NCBI GenBank assembly: GCA_027067575.1
Contig: JAMOVQ010000103.1
Location: forward strand, 1-38,563
Direction of reading: 5' to 3'
Length of the DNA stretch: 38,563 nucleotides
From: Thermoanaerobaculia bacterium
GTDB taxonomy: Bacteria > Acidobacteriota > Thermoanaerobaculia > Thermoanaerobaculales > Sulfomarinibacteraceae
Below the pieces are notes generated by a model that saw nothing but the letters and a program-made list of their open reading frames with translations, made no database searches and had not been told where the DNA came from. Shown here one piece after another: positions 23,738-32,011 of this stretch. The translations under genes and the position numbers were made by a program. How positions within the stretch are numbered: position 1 is the stretch's first letter; each line of letters begins with the position of its first letter.

Positions 23738-25005
23738 CAGCCGCCCTCCGGGCGTCCCCCCCCGCCCGTCGTCTCGCTCTCGAGCCGGCCCGCCAGCGCC
23801 AGGAGCCGGGCGTCGGCCGGGAACCGGTCCAGCGCCCGAGACAGCGTCATCGCCGCCTCCATGTACCGGCCCTGCCGCAGGAGCAGCGCGGCCAGCCTCG
23901 CCCGGAGATCCGGCTGATCCGGCGCGACCTCCACGGCCCGCCGCAGCGCCAGCCGGGCATCGGCGTCCCGGCCGGCGCGGGCCGCGATCCGGGACACCGT
24001 CAGGAGGACTCCCACGTCGGCCGGCGCCACGCCCCACGCCCTCCGGGCGTATTCCAGGGCACGATCGAGCTCCCCCTTCCGCTCCGCGATCGCCGCCAGC
24101 GCCAGGTACGGCGCGGGGGAGTCCGGAGCGAGCCGAAGCGCGGCCTCCGCCGCCTCCAGCGCCCCACGGTCGTCACCCGATGCGGCCAGCGCCCGGGAGG
24201 CCAGCGACCAGGCTCGGGCGCGGATGGACGCCGGCAGCGCGGTACGGCGGGCCTGTTCGAGCGCCGCGGCCGCCGCCCCGGCGGCGTCACCGTCCTCGAG
24301 CGCCCACAAGGCCCTCAGCAGAACTGCATCGGGAGCATCGCCAACCTGTCCAAGCGCCCGTTCGGCGGCATCCGCCTCACCGCGCCGCCGGAGCTCCCGC
24401 GCCATGTCGAGCAGCGCCCGCTCCCGGAGGCGTGGGTACAGCGCCGCGCGCCGTCGCAGCCCCTCGAGCCGGATCCAGTCGTCGTCACCGGGCAGCACCT
24501 CGACGGGCGGAACGGCGTATCCGGGAGCGAGCCCCTCGGCGCGGGCCAGAAGCTCCAGACAGCCGTCGTAGTCTCCGCGGCCCAGCGTCAAAAGCGCCTG
24601 CAACCTGACGAGGTACGGGGAGACAGGCCACCGCTGAACCGCCGCTCGCACGAACTCCATGGCCGCTTCGGTCTCGCCACGGGCCAGCGCCGCGAGCGCC
24701 CGGTTCCGCGGCCCGGTGGGATCCGTCGGCATCCACCGTTGCTGGAGACGTCCGATCCGGTCCAGCAGCGCCGCCCTGGTATCCGCCGGCACCCCGTCGA
24801 GCACCGCACCGCCGAGCCGCCGAGAGGCATGGACGGCGGAGGGGATTCCGAGCCACCACGACTCCGCGAGCGCCCTGGCCCCGGCCTCGGGCTCAGCCTC
24901 CATCCGGTTCACGCCCACCCGCCACGCCGACCACCCGGCCCACGAGACGATCTCCACCGTGGCAGCAAGGGTTGCGAGGACCACGAGCAGCCGCCAGCCC
25001 CGCAT
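23737..25005 (-). CDS. Membrane-anchored TPR-repeat protein
   Basis: The 422-residue protein has one N-terminal membrane helix (RGWRLLVVLATLAATVEIVS) followed by helical repeats. Clear TPR units lie in the C-terminal half: GALEAAEAALRLAPDSPAPY, GELDRALEYARRAWGVAPAD, ADARLALRRAVEVAPDQPDL and MEAAMTLSRALDRFPADARL. TPR arrays bind partner proteins; the orientation predicts a periplasmic scaffold. The ATG at 25005 overlaps the murB stop by one base. A GTG one codon earlier is possible. The tight coupling with murB and asnB suggests an envelope role, but no specific partner is evident. Confidence 0.88.
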   Translation of the reverse strand: MRGWRLLVVLATLAATVEIVSWAGWSAWRVGVNRMEAEPEAGARALAESWWLGIPSAVHASRRLGGAVLDGVPADTRAALLDRIGRLQQRWMPTDPTGPRNRALAALARGETEAAMEFVRAAVQRWPVSPYLVRLQALLTLGRGDYDGCLELLARAEGLAPGYAVPPVEVLPGDDDWIRLEGLRRRAALYPRLRERALLDMARELRRRGEADAAERALGQVGDAPDAVLLRALWALEDGDAAGAAAAALEQARRTALPASIRARAWSLASRALAASGDDRGALEAAEAALRLAPDSPAPYLALAAIAERKGELDRALEYARRAWGVAPADVGVLLTVSRIAARAGRDADARLALRRAVEVAPDQPDLRARLAALLLRQGRYMEAAMTLSRALDRFPADARLLALAGRLESETTGGGGRPEGG

Positions 25006-25943
25006 CACGGCTCGATCCTCCGGCCCTCCTCGTCGAAGAAACGGATCTCCGGCTCGAGGACGATCCCGGCGTGCGCTTCCACGCGCCGCCGCATCTCGCG
25101 AACGAGCTCAAGGACCTCCGAGGCGCGCGCACTGCGTTCGGCCACGATCACGTTGGCATGACGGGTGGAGACCCGTGCCTTCCCGACCATCAACCCCTTG
25201 CAGCCCGCAACCTCCAGAAGCCGGCCTGCCGCCTCCCCATCCGGGTTGCGGAACACCGACCCGGCCGTGCGATGGAGGGGGAGCCTCCGTCCCCGTTCGG
25301 CCAGGACCTCCCTGATGCGCCGCCGCATCTCGCCGCGGTCTCCCGCCTCCAGCGCCAGCCGCAGCCGCGTCACGATGCCGCCGTCCTCTCCCAGTGCGCT
25401 CCACCGGTACCCGTGGGGAATCGCCGCCGCGTCGAGGCGGACCCGTTGCCCATCCGGGCGCACCACCTCGGCCCAGTCGAGCCGGTCGTGGAGCTCCACG
25501 CCGTACGCTCCGGCGTTCATCACCGCCGCCCCGCCGAGCGTGCCGGGGATGCCCGCGAGCTCCACGAGGCCGTCCAGCCCCGAGCGGACCGCCGCACGGA
25601 TGACCGGTGTCAGATTGGCACCCGCACCGGCCACTACGCCGTCGAAATCGACCTCCCAGCCGGCCAGCTCGCCCCCGAACGTCACCACCGGCACCCTGAG
25701 CCCGGCGTCCGGCAGCACGACGTTGGAACCCCCGCCGAGCACGAGCCACCGGGCCCCCTCCTCACCGAGGATCCCGACGACCCGCTCCACCGCTTCCACC
25801 GAAAGGCAACGCACCACGAGATCCGCAAGCCCTCCGACCCGAAGCGTCGTCCACGCGGAGAGCTCGACGCGCTCCACGAACTCGACGCCCGACCGGTTCC
25901 CGAGCGCTCTCAGGCGCGCCTTGATTCGCTCGATCGGGACCAC
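25005..25943 (-). CDS. murB: UDP-N-acetylenolpyruvoylglucosamine reductase
   Basis: This FAD enzyme of peptidoglycan precursor synthesis reduces UDP-GlcNAc-enolpyruvate to UDP-MurNAc. The FAD-binding features LVLGGGSNVVL and PGTLGGAAVMNAGAYG are clear. HRTAGSVFRNP holds the catalytic serine, and LEPEIRFFDEEG near the end holds the conserved glutamate. With the GTG at 25943 (GGGGAGG four bases upstream) the protein is 312 residues; an in-frame GTG at 25970 would add nine residues but has no ribosome site. It is first in a cluster with the TPR protein and asnB. Upstream, on the same strand, is a possible 13-codon leader with a strong ribosome site. Confidence 0.95.
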   Translation of the reverse strand: MVPIERIKARLRALGNRSGVEFVERVELSAWTTLRVGGLADLVVRCLSVEAVERVVGILGEEGARWLVLGGGSNVVLPDAGLRVPVVTFGGELAGWEVDFDGVVAGAGANLTPVIRAAVRSGLDGLVELAGIPGTLGGAAVMNAGAYGVELHDRLDWAEVVRPDGQRVRLDAAAIPHGYRWSALGEDGGIVTRLRLALEAGDRGEMRRRIREVLAERGRRLPLHRTAGSVFRNPDGEAAGRLLEVAGCKGLMVGKARVSTRHANVIVAERSARASEVLELVREMRRRVEAHAGIVLEPEIRFFDEEGRRIEP

Positions 25944-25982
25944 GTCCCCTCCCCGCGGGAATACTGGCACGGTCGTTGCTTC

Positions 25983-26024
25983 TCACCAGAACCGAGGCCG
26001 GCAACGGCCGACACCACGCATCAT
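25983..26024 (-). CDS. Possible 13-residue leader peptide upstream of murB
   Basis: ATG at 26024, six bases after a perfect AAGGAGGAG, opens MMRGVGRCRPRFW-stop, 39 bp before the murB start. Two other ATGs (26028 and 26021) use the same ribosome site; the frame from 26028 runs out of frame into murB. The ribosome site is better than that of murB itself, so some translation is likely, but the function is unknown. Confidence 0.35.
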   Translation of the reverse strand: MMRGVGRCRPRFW

Positions 26025-26045
26025 ACATACCTCCTCCTTCTTCCA

Positions 26046-26065
26046 GCGAGCCCCCCGGGGCTCGC
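26046..26065 (+). terminator. GC-rich hairpin between lplA-like gene and murB
   Basis: GCGAGCCC-CCCG-GGGCTCGC is an 8-bp stem with a 4-nt loop. On the plus strand it is followed by ATCCCTTTTT, like a terminator, although no plus-strand gene precedes it. On the minus strand it lies between the lipoate-ligase-like stop and the leader ribosome site, with no U-run. Confidence 0.4.
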
Positions 26066-26110
26066 ATCCCTTTTTCGTGAGCGGGAACACCTTCCGGGAG
26101 GGCGGACGGC

Positions 26111-26806
26111 CTACGGCACCGCTGTCCCGGTACCGGCGAGGGCGTCGCGGAACGCCCGGGTCACGGCGTCGCCGAGCCCCGCGAGGCCGGGTTCCGGCCC
26201 GATCCCGCCGACGGCCCCGCGGACCCTCGCTGGCGGGACGCCGAACACCGCGGCGTAGAGCGCATGGTCCGGCTCCCTGTGGAGGAGGCCGTGCACGAGG
26301 ACGGCCGACCGGCGGCGGGCCTGGGCACACCCGAGGACCTTACGCCCGCCGAGAAACAGCGTCTCGGAAAGGACAGTCTCGAAACAGACCGGCGAACGCT
26401 CCCTCGCGGACCGCCGCGGAACGGGCCGTGGCCGCTCGACCTCGAGGCCGAGCCCGCCGAGGGCCGCGGCGACGGCACCGACGAAGCCGTCGTAGGCCGC
26501 CGGAATGGTCCGGGCCCATGGGTGCCCCGCGGGCAGCGCGAGGGAGACTGCCAGGTCGCGGCGGTGGACGATCCCGGTGCCGCCGGTGATCCGGCGCAGC
26601 ACGGGGATCCCCTCACGCGTGCAGAGGGCGCGGTCCACCTGATCGTCCCGCTGGCCGTGGCCCAGCACCACGACCGGCCCGGGCCACGACCACAGGAGGA
26701 GCACCGGGCGCCCCCCGGCCGCCTCCTCCAGCGCCCCCTCCTCGGCGGCCAGGTCCACCTCCGGCGGCCCGTCCCAGGAGACGACGATGCGGACGCCCCC
26801 GCCCAC
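26111..26806 (-). CDS. Lipoate-protein ligase A family protein
   Basis: The 231-residue protein has the biotin/lipoate ligase catalytic fold. RRITGGTGIVHRRDLAVSLA corresponds to the conserved RRxxGGGxVxH region. GRKVLGCAQARRRSAVLVHG carries the conserved lysine that contacts the lipoyl-adenylate, followed by the VLVHGLL strand. The family attaches lipoate or octanoate to 2-oxoacid dehydrogenases or GcvH. Length matches single-domain forms (about 230-260). The GTG at 26806 follows the truncated oxidoreductase by 7 bp, so it is probably the third gene of a transcript that begins with rubrerythrin. Whether it is a ligase or an octanoyltransferase cannot be settled here. Confidence 0.85.
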   Translation of the reverse strand: MGGGVRIVVSWDGPPEVDLAAEEGALEEAAGGRPVLLLWSWPGPVVVLGHGQRDDQVDRALCTREGIPVLRRITGGTGIVHRRDLAVSLALPAGHPWARTIPAAYDGFVGAVAAALGGLGLEVERPRPVPRRSARERSPVCFETVLSETLFLGGRKVLGCAQARRRSAVLVHGLLHREPDHALYAAVFGVPPARVRGAVGGIGPEPGLAGLGDAVTRAFRDALAGTGTAVP

Positions 26807-26813
26807 CCGAGCC

Positions 26814-27212
26814 TCAGTCGCGGCCCAGGACCATCCGGCCCGCCACGGCCGAGGTGCACAACGCCGCGCCGAACAGCGCGCCCGCGACGCCCGCCGTGCA
26901 GACGTCGGCTCCCGTCAGGCACAGCCCCCGCAGGCCGGTCCGCGGTCCCAGCGCCCGCTCGCGGAACCGCCGCCGGAACACCGAGGAGGGGCGGTTCACG
27001 CCGCCGACGGAGTGGACGCCCACGTCCCACTCCCACCCCTTGCGGGAGAAGGTGTGGGTGAACCCGCCGGGCACGCCGTGGCGCTCGAGGACGGCGACGC
27101 GCCCCCCCTGCTCCTGGGCCAGCAGGGCGGCGGCGCCGAGGCCGCCGACCCCCGACCCGATCACGACGGCGTCGAACCGTTCGCCGTCGAGGGAGGAAGC
27201 GTCAGTCGACAC
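26814..27212 (-). pseudogene. FAD-dependent oxidoreductase (carotenoid isomerase / retinol saturase-like) with large internal deletion
   Basis: The 132-codon frame joins the two ends of a family normally about 500 residues long. The N-terminus has the dinucleotide-binding motif VVIGSGVGGLGAAALLA, then LERHGVPGGFTHTFSRKGWE and DVGVHSVGG. After a short bridge (NRPSSVFRRRFRERALG) comes the typical C-terminal end GLCLTGADVCTAGVAGALFG. The middle, about 350-400 residues with most of the substrate domain, is gone, but the frame is preserved. The GTG start overlaps the rubrerythrin stop. It is almost surely inactive as an oxidoreductase; a stable small FAD-binding relic cannot be excluded. Confidence 0.8.
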
Positions 27213-27717
27213 CGAACTCACGGAACACCTTCGCGAGCGCCTTGCACACCGGGCAGCGGTCCGGGGGCTCCTCGCCCGTGGAGGTCCAGCCGCAGACCGG
27301 GCAGACCCAGACCTTCGCCTCCGCGATGTCCTCACCCGCGTCCACCGCAGCCTTGGCCGCGGCGTACAGCTCCGAGTGGATCTTCTCGGCCTCGAGGGCG
27401 AACCGCATGGTCCGCTCGGCCTTCTTCTCCCCCTGCAGCTCGGCGTTGGCCAGGTAGGCGGGGTACATCTCGTCGATCTCGAAGTCCTCGCCGCCCTTGG
27501 CCGCCGCGAGGTTCTCCGAGGTGGAGCCGATCCCGCCCAGCGCCTCCAGGTGGTTCGTGGCGTGGACCAGCTCGGCGTAGGCGATGGCACGGAACAGGTT
27601 GGCGATCCGCGGCCGTCCCTCCTTCTCCGCCTTCTCCGCGAACGCCAGGTACTTCATGTGCGCCTGGCTCTCGCCGGCGAACGCCGCCTTCAGGAACTCC
27701 TCGGTCATCGGTCGCAT
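27202..27717 (-). CDS. Rubrerythrin
   Basis: The 171-residue protein has an N-terminal ferritin-like four-helix domain with diiron ligands (FAGESQAHMKY around Glu16, AELVHA with E49-x-x-H52, and EKIHSELY). The C-terminal rubredoxin-like domain has two CPVC pairs (VWVCPVCGWTS and DRCPVCKAL). Rubrerythrins reduce hydrogen peroxide in anaerobes and microaerophiles. GGGAGG lies six bases before the ATG at 27717. It leads a cluster with the deleted oxidoreductase and the lipoate-ligase-like gene. Confidence 0.96.
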   Translation of the reverse strand: MRPMTEEFLKAAFAGESQAHMKYLAFAEKAEKEGRPRIANLFRAIAYAELVHATNHLEALGGIGSTSENLAAAKGGEDFEIDEMYPAYLANAELQGEKKAERTMRFALEAEKIHSELYAAAKAAVDAGEDIAEAKVWVCPVCGWTSTGEEPPDRCPVCKALAKVFREFGVD

Positions 27718-27867
27718 CGGTCACCTCCCCGGCGTCCGCGGTGCCTCCGCGGCGCGCCACCCCGATTGTCCGTTGCCGGGGTCGGCCCGTCAACGGATGC
27801 CGGGCGCACGATGCAGGGTGCCCACTCTCATGAGAGCCTTCGGAGGACGGGCGAGCCCCCTTCCGGT

Positions 27868-27873
27868 TAGAAT
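27868..27873 (+). promoter_or_regulatory. Putative -10 box (TAGAAT) upstream of the second HAD gene
   Basis: TTAGAAT stands out in GC-rich sequence about 90 bp before the HAD start and 39 bp before the short upstream frame. No good -35 is seen. Confidence 0.35.
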
Positions 27874-27911
27874 GCACTTGCTGGCCACGATGAGTGGCGA
27901 GGGGAGACCCG

Positions 27912-27959
27912 ATGGCGACGGACGGCGGACGGCGAACACGAAAGGCCAGGAACCGGTGA
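27912..27959 (+). CDS. Possible 15-residue upstream reading frame overlapping the HAD start
   Basis: GGGGAG five bases before ATG 27912 opens MATDGGRRTRKARNR-stop. Its TGA overlaps the GTG start of the HAD gene (GGTGAGG), an arrangement expected for translational coupling. The peptide is strongly basic. The HAD gene itself has only a weak ribosome site (AGGA), which supports a real role for this frame. Confidence 0.35.
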   Translation: MATDGGRRTRKARNR

Positions 27960-28597
27960 GGCCGGCCGGCGGCACGACCCGGCGGAAGCTCCTCTCCGGG
28001 ATCCGCGCCGTCCTGTTCGACATGGACGGCACCCTGGTGGAGGTCCCCCACGACTGGAAGGCGATCCGCAAGGCGCTCGGGATCGGGCCGGGTTCGATCC
28101 TCGACCAGCTCCACGCGCTGCCCGAACCAGAGCGTTCGCGGAGGCTGGCCCTCCTCGACGCGATGGAGACGGACGCTTGCGATGCGGCCCGGCCCGCTCC
28201 CGGCGCGGCCGAGCTCCTGGGGTTCCTCCGGCGCTCCGGGATCGCCACCGCCCTCGTGACGAACAACAGCGCGGCGAGCGCGCGAACGGTCCTCGAGCGG
28301 TTCGGCTGGACGTTTTCCGCCGTGATCACACGGGACGACGGCACCTGGAAGCCGTCGCCGGAGCCGCTGTTCCGCGCGGCGGCGGCTCTCGGCGTCCCCA
28401 TCGGCGCGTGCGCCGCCATCGGCGATGCCTGGCTCGACCGGGAGGCCGCCCGGGCCGCCGGATGCCGTGCGCTGTGGCTCGTGGGCCCCGAGGCCGAACG
28501 TAGCGGCAGGGCGGCGGAGCTGGCGGCACCCGACCTCGCCGGCCTTCTCGAACGGCTCCGGGAGTCCGTTGAAACTCCGAGCCCCACGGGCTCGTAG
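27956..28597 (+). CDS. HAD-family hydrolase
   Basis: The 213-residue protein has DMDGTL with Asp22 as nucleophile and Asp24 as acid/base. Motif II is LVTNNS, motif III is the lysine of GTWKPSPEPL, and motif IV is IGDAWLDREAA. A small helical cap (about 30-95) suggests a phosphoglycolate-phosphatase-like enzyme; the substrate is unknown. I chose the GTG at 27956, coupled to the short upstream frame. An ATG at 27890 in the same frame would add 22 residues of low-complexity sequence. It is followed 56 bp later by the tricorn-like gene. Confidence 0.85.
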   Translation: MRPAGGTTRRKLLSGIRAVLFDMDGTLVEVPHDWKAIRKALGIGPGSILDQLHALPEPERSRRLALLDAMETDACDAARPAPGAAELLGFLRRSGIATALVTNNSAASARTVLERFGWTFSAVITRDDGTWKPSPEPLFRAAAALGVPIGACAAIGDAWLDREAARAAGCRALWLVGPEAERSGRAAELAAPDLAGLLERLRESVETPSPTGS

Positions 28598-28653
28598 CAC
28601 ACACCGGAACGGCAGGGCCAAGGCCGTGGCGTGCCCGGAGGAAGGAGGAGGCG

Positions 28654-31600
28654 ATGCGACGAGGAACGGGTGCGATCGTTGCAGTATTCTGCGGGGTGGC
28701 GCTGCTGGCCCTCCCGGCGGCGGCGAAGGAACGGACCCAGCTCCTGCGGTTCCCCGACATCTCCGGCGACACCATCGTGTTCTGCTACGGCGGCGACCTG
28801 TGGCGGGTGCCGGCGAGCGGGGGGGTGGCCTCCCGCCTGACGGCCCACCCCGGGGTCGAGCTCTTCCCCCGCTTCTCGCCCGACGGGGCGAGGATCGCGT
28901 TCACGGGCCAGTACGACGGCGACGAGCAGGTGTACGTCATCCCCGCCGAGGGCGGTGAGCCGCGCCAGCTGACGTGGTACCCCGCCCACGGCCCGCTCCC
29001 GCCCCGGTGGGGTTCCGACAACCAGGTGCTCGACTGGACGCCCGACGGCGGCGCCGTGCTGTTCCGCTCGATGCGGGACGCCGGTGGCGGGTCCGCGGGC
29101 CGCGTCTACACGGTCTCCCTCGACGGCGGGCTCCCCGTGGCGCTGCCCATGCCGGAGGCCGGCGTCACCGAGTACGCGCCGGACGGGAAGCGGGTGGTGT
29201 ACTCCCCCCTCGACCGGGATTTCCGGACGTGGAAACGGTACCAGGGGGGGTGGGCCGAGGACCTGTTCATCCTCGACCTGGCGACCCTCGACCGGACGCG
29301 GATCGCCCACACCGACCGGACCGAGCGCGACCCCATGTGGATCGGCGACTCGATCTACTTCGTCTCCGACCGGGACGGCTGGCTCAACCTGTACCGGTAC
29401 CGTCTCGACGGCGGCGCGGTGGAGCAGCTGACGCACTCCACGACCTGGGACGTGCGCTGGCCCGGGTACGACCCGGCGACGGGTCGGATCGTCTACGAGT
29501 ACGGCGGATCGCTCCGGGTCTACGACACCGCCACCGGCGAGGACCGGGAGGTTTCCGTCACCGTGCCCGACGACGGCCTGTGGAAGCGCCACCGCCGGGT
29601 GGACGGCTCGGAGTTCATCGAGGACTTCGACATCGGCCCGACGGGCAAGCGCGCGCTGTTCGTCGCCCGGGGCGACATCCTGACCGTGCCGGCGAAATAC
29701 GGTCCCACCCGGAACCTGACCCGCTCCTCCGGGGCCCACGACCGCGAGGCGGCCTGGTCCCCCGACGGGAAGTGGATCGCGTACGTCTCCGACGCCACGG
29801 GGGAGGACGAGCTGTGGATCGTTCCCGCCGACGGCAAGGGGAAGGCACGGCAGCTGACGACGGGCGGAACCATGCGGAGGATCCATCCGGTCTGGTCGCC
29901 GGACTCGAGGCGGATCGCCGTCTCGGACGTGGACGGCCGGATCGACGTGGTCACGGTGGCCGACGGCGCCACGGTGCGGGTGGCCGACGAGCCCAACGGC
30001 CAGGTGACGGACTACGCCTGGTCCCCAGACTCCCGGTGGCTCGCCTTCTCCCTCTCGGACCCGACCCGGTTCCGCTCGATCTACCTGTGGAAGGTCGGCG
30101 AGGCGGCGCCCCACCGGGTGACCGGGCCGTCGTTCAACGAGTGGGACCCGGCATGGAGCCCCGACGGGAAGTACCTCTACTTCCTGGCCGACCACTCCTT
30201 CGCGCCGCAGCACGCCCAGGTCGAGTGGAACTACGCCATCGACCGCCAGGCCGGGATCTACGCGCTGGCGCTGGCCAAGGACACGCCCGACCCGTTCGCG
30301 CCCCGCAGCGACGAGGAGAAGGCCGGCGAGGAGACGGCCGGGGACGGAACGAAGGAAAGATCCACGGCATCGAAGGACGACACGAAGGACTCGGAGACGA
30401 AGCAGCCCGAACCAGTGCGGATCGACCTCGAGGGACTCGCGGAGCGGGTCAGCCGCGTTCCGGTGCCGTTCGAGAACTACCACGGCCTCGTGGTCACGGA
30501 GAAGGTCCTCGTCTTCGTCCGGGTCCCCGCGAGCTTCGAGGGCCGGGAACCCGCCTGGAAGCCCGAGCTCCACGTCTTCGGCCTCGAGAAGCGGAAGGAC
30601 TCGGTGTTCCTGACCGGCGGTGCCGGGTACGCCGTCTCGGCCGACGGGAAGAAGATCCTCGTCAGGCGGAAGGGTGCGTGGTCGCTGTACGACCTCGGCC
30701 CGAAGGCCGGCGACCCGACGGCCCTCGACCTGTCGGGGATGACCATCGACGTGGACCCGCCGGCCGAGTGGCGGCAGATCTTCTGGGAGGTCTGGCGCCG
30801 GTACCGGGACTTCTTCTACGTTCCGAACATGCACGGCTACGACTGGAAGGCGATCGGCGAGCGGTACGCGAAGCTCCTCCCGGCCGTGGCGCACCGCTCC
30901 GACCTCAACTACCTCCTGGGCGAGATGATCGCCGAGCTCAGCATCGGGCACGCGTACGTGGAGGGGGGCGACTACGACATCCCGGACCGGACGCCGGTGG
31001 CGCTGCCCGGGGCGCGGTTCGAGCTGGACGCCGCCTCGGGACGGTACCGGATCACGAGGATCTTCCGGGGCGAGAACGCGGAACCCCGCTACCGGTGCCC
31101 GCTGAGGGGGATCGGCGTGGACGCACAGCTGGGCGACTACGTCCTGGCCATCGACGGCCAGGAGCTCGAGGGCACCGGCAACCCGTACCGCCTGCTGCGC
31201 GGACGGGCCGGGCACCCGGTGGAGCTGACCCTCAACTTGAAGCCCACCCTGGAGGGGGCCCGGAAGGTCACCTTCGTCCCGCGGACCGACGAGGCGCCGC
31301 TGATCTACGACGACTGGGTCGCCGCCAACCGGGAACGCGTCGCGAAACTGAGCGGCGGGCGCGTCGGGTACATCCACATCCCCGACATGGGCTCCAACGG
31401 CGCCCGGGAGTTCATCAAGTGGTTCTACCCCCAGACCTGGAAGGAGGGGCTGGTGGTGGACGAGCGGTTCAACGGCGGCGGGTACATCTCCCAGTGGATC
31501 ATCGAACGGTTGCGGCGCACGCTGCTCGGCCTCGACTACGCCCGACACGACCGTGACCCCGAGACCTACCCGAGCCGCCTCGTACCGGGGCCCATGGTGG

Positions 31601-31980
31601 CGCTGATCAACGGCACCACGGCCTCGGACGGCGACATCTTCGCGTACATGTTCCGCAAGGCAGGGCTCGGCCCCCTCGTCGGCACCCGCACGTGGGGCGG
31701 CGTCGTGGGGATCAGCGGCCACGGTCCGCTGATCGACGGCGGCACCGTCTACGTCCCCGAGTTCGCCTCCGCCTCGACCGGCGGACACTGGATCATCGAG
31801 GGGAAGGGCGTGGCACCCGACATCGAGGTCGAGCAGGACCCGAAGGCCGTGGCCGCCGGGCACGACCCCCAGCTCGAGCGCGCCGTCGAGGAGATCCTGA
31901 AGCGGCTCCCGGACCGGCCCTCACTGTTCCCGCCCAGGCCCGGACCGCCGGTGAAGACCCCGGTGCCGATCGCGAACTGA
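28654..31980 (+). CDS. Tricorn-like protease (S41 family), exported
   Basis: The 1108-residue protein begins with a signal peptide (residues 1-24, ending LPAAAK), so unlike archaeal tricorn it is exported. Beta-propeller repeats follow (FPRFSPDGARIAFTGQYDG, WSPDGKWIAYVSDATGEDEL, WSPDSRWLAFSLSDPTRFRS). A charged linker (about 548-590) comes next, then the catalytic part: the tricorn core helical domain with SIGHAYVEGGD near residue 766, which supplies the catalytic histidine, a PDZ domain (GVDAQLGDYVLAIDGQELEG), and the S41 core with NGTTASDGDIFAYMF near 990 carrying the nucleophile serine. The enzyme would degrade peptides in the periplasm. AAGGAGGAGG before the ATG fixes the start. Confidence 0.95.
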   Translation: MRRGTGAIVAVFCGVALLALPAAAKERTQLLRFPDISGDTIVFCYGGDLWRVPASGGVASRLTAHPGVELFPRFSPDGARIAFTGQYDGDEQVYVIPAEGGEPRQLTWYPAHGPLPPRWGSDNQVLDWTPDGGAVLFRSMRDAGGGSAGRVYTVSLDGGLPVALPMPEAGVTEYAPDGKRVVYSPLDRDFRTWKRYQGGWAEDLFILDLATLDRTRIAHTDRTERDPMWIGDSIYFVSDRDGWLNLYRYRLDGGAVEQLTHSTTWDVRWPGYDPATGRIVYEYGGSLRVYDTATGEDREVSVTVPDDGLWKRHRRVDGSEFIEDFDIGPTGKRALFVARGDILTVPAKYGPTRNLTRSSGAHDREAAWSPDGKWIAYVSDATGEDELWIVPADGKGKARQLTTGGTMRRIHPVWSPDSRRIAVSDVDGRIDVVTVADGATVRVADEPNGQVTDYAWSPDSRWLAFSLSDPTRFRSIYLWKVGEAAPHRVTGPSFNEWDPAWSPDGKYLYFLADHSFAPQHAQVEWNYAIDRQAGIYALALAKDTPDPFAPRSDEEKAGEETAGDGTKERSTASKDDTKDSETKQPEPVRIDLEGLAERVSRVPVPFENYHGLVVTEKVLVFVRVPASFEGREPAWKPELHVFGLEKRKDSVFLTGGAGYAVSADGKKILVRRKGAWSLYDLGPKAGDPTALDLSGMTIDVDPPAEWRQIFWEVWRRYRDFFYVPNMHGYDWKAIGERYAKLLPAVAHRSDLNYLLGEMIAELSIGHAYVEGGDYDIPDRTPVALPGARFELDAASGRYRITRIFRGENAEPRYRCPLRGIGVDAQLGDYVLAIDGQELEGTGNPYRLLRGRAGHPVELTLNLKPTLEGARKVTFVPRTDEAPLIYDDWVAANRERVAKLSGGRVGYIHIPDMGSNGAREFIKWFYPQTWKEGLVVDERFNGGGYISQWIIERLRRTLLGLDYARHDRDPETYPSRLVPGPMVALINGTTASDGDIFAYMFRKAGLGPLVGTRTWGGVVGISGHGPLIDGGTVYVPEFASASTGGHWIIEGKGVAPDIEVEQDPKAVAAGHDPQLERAVEEILKRLPDRPSLFPPRPGPPVKTPVPIAN

Positions 31981-32011
31981 CGCCGACGGCGGGAAAGAGC
32001 GACGACGGAGC

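Noticed and set aside
27790-31863. Very long minus-strand open frame (over 1300 codons) antisense to the tricorn-like gene
   Set aside because: It is a shadow of a GC-rich gene; the plus strand carries a recognised protein with signal peptide and ribosome site, and the antisense translation is low-complexity.
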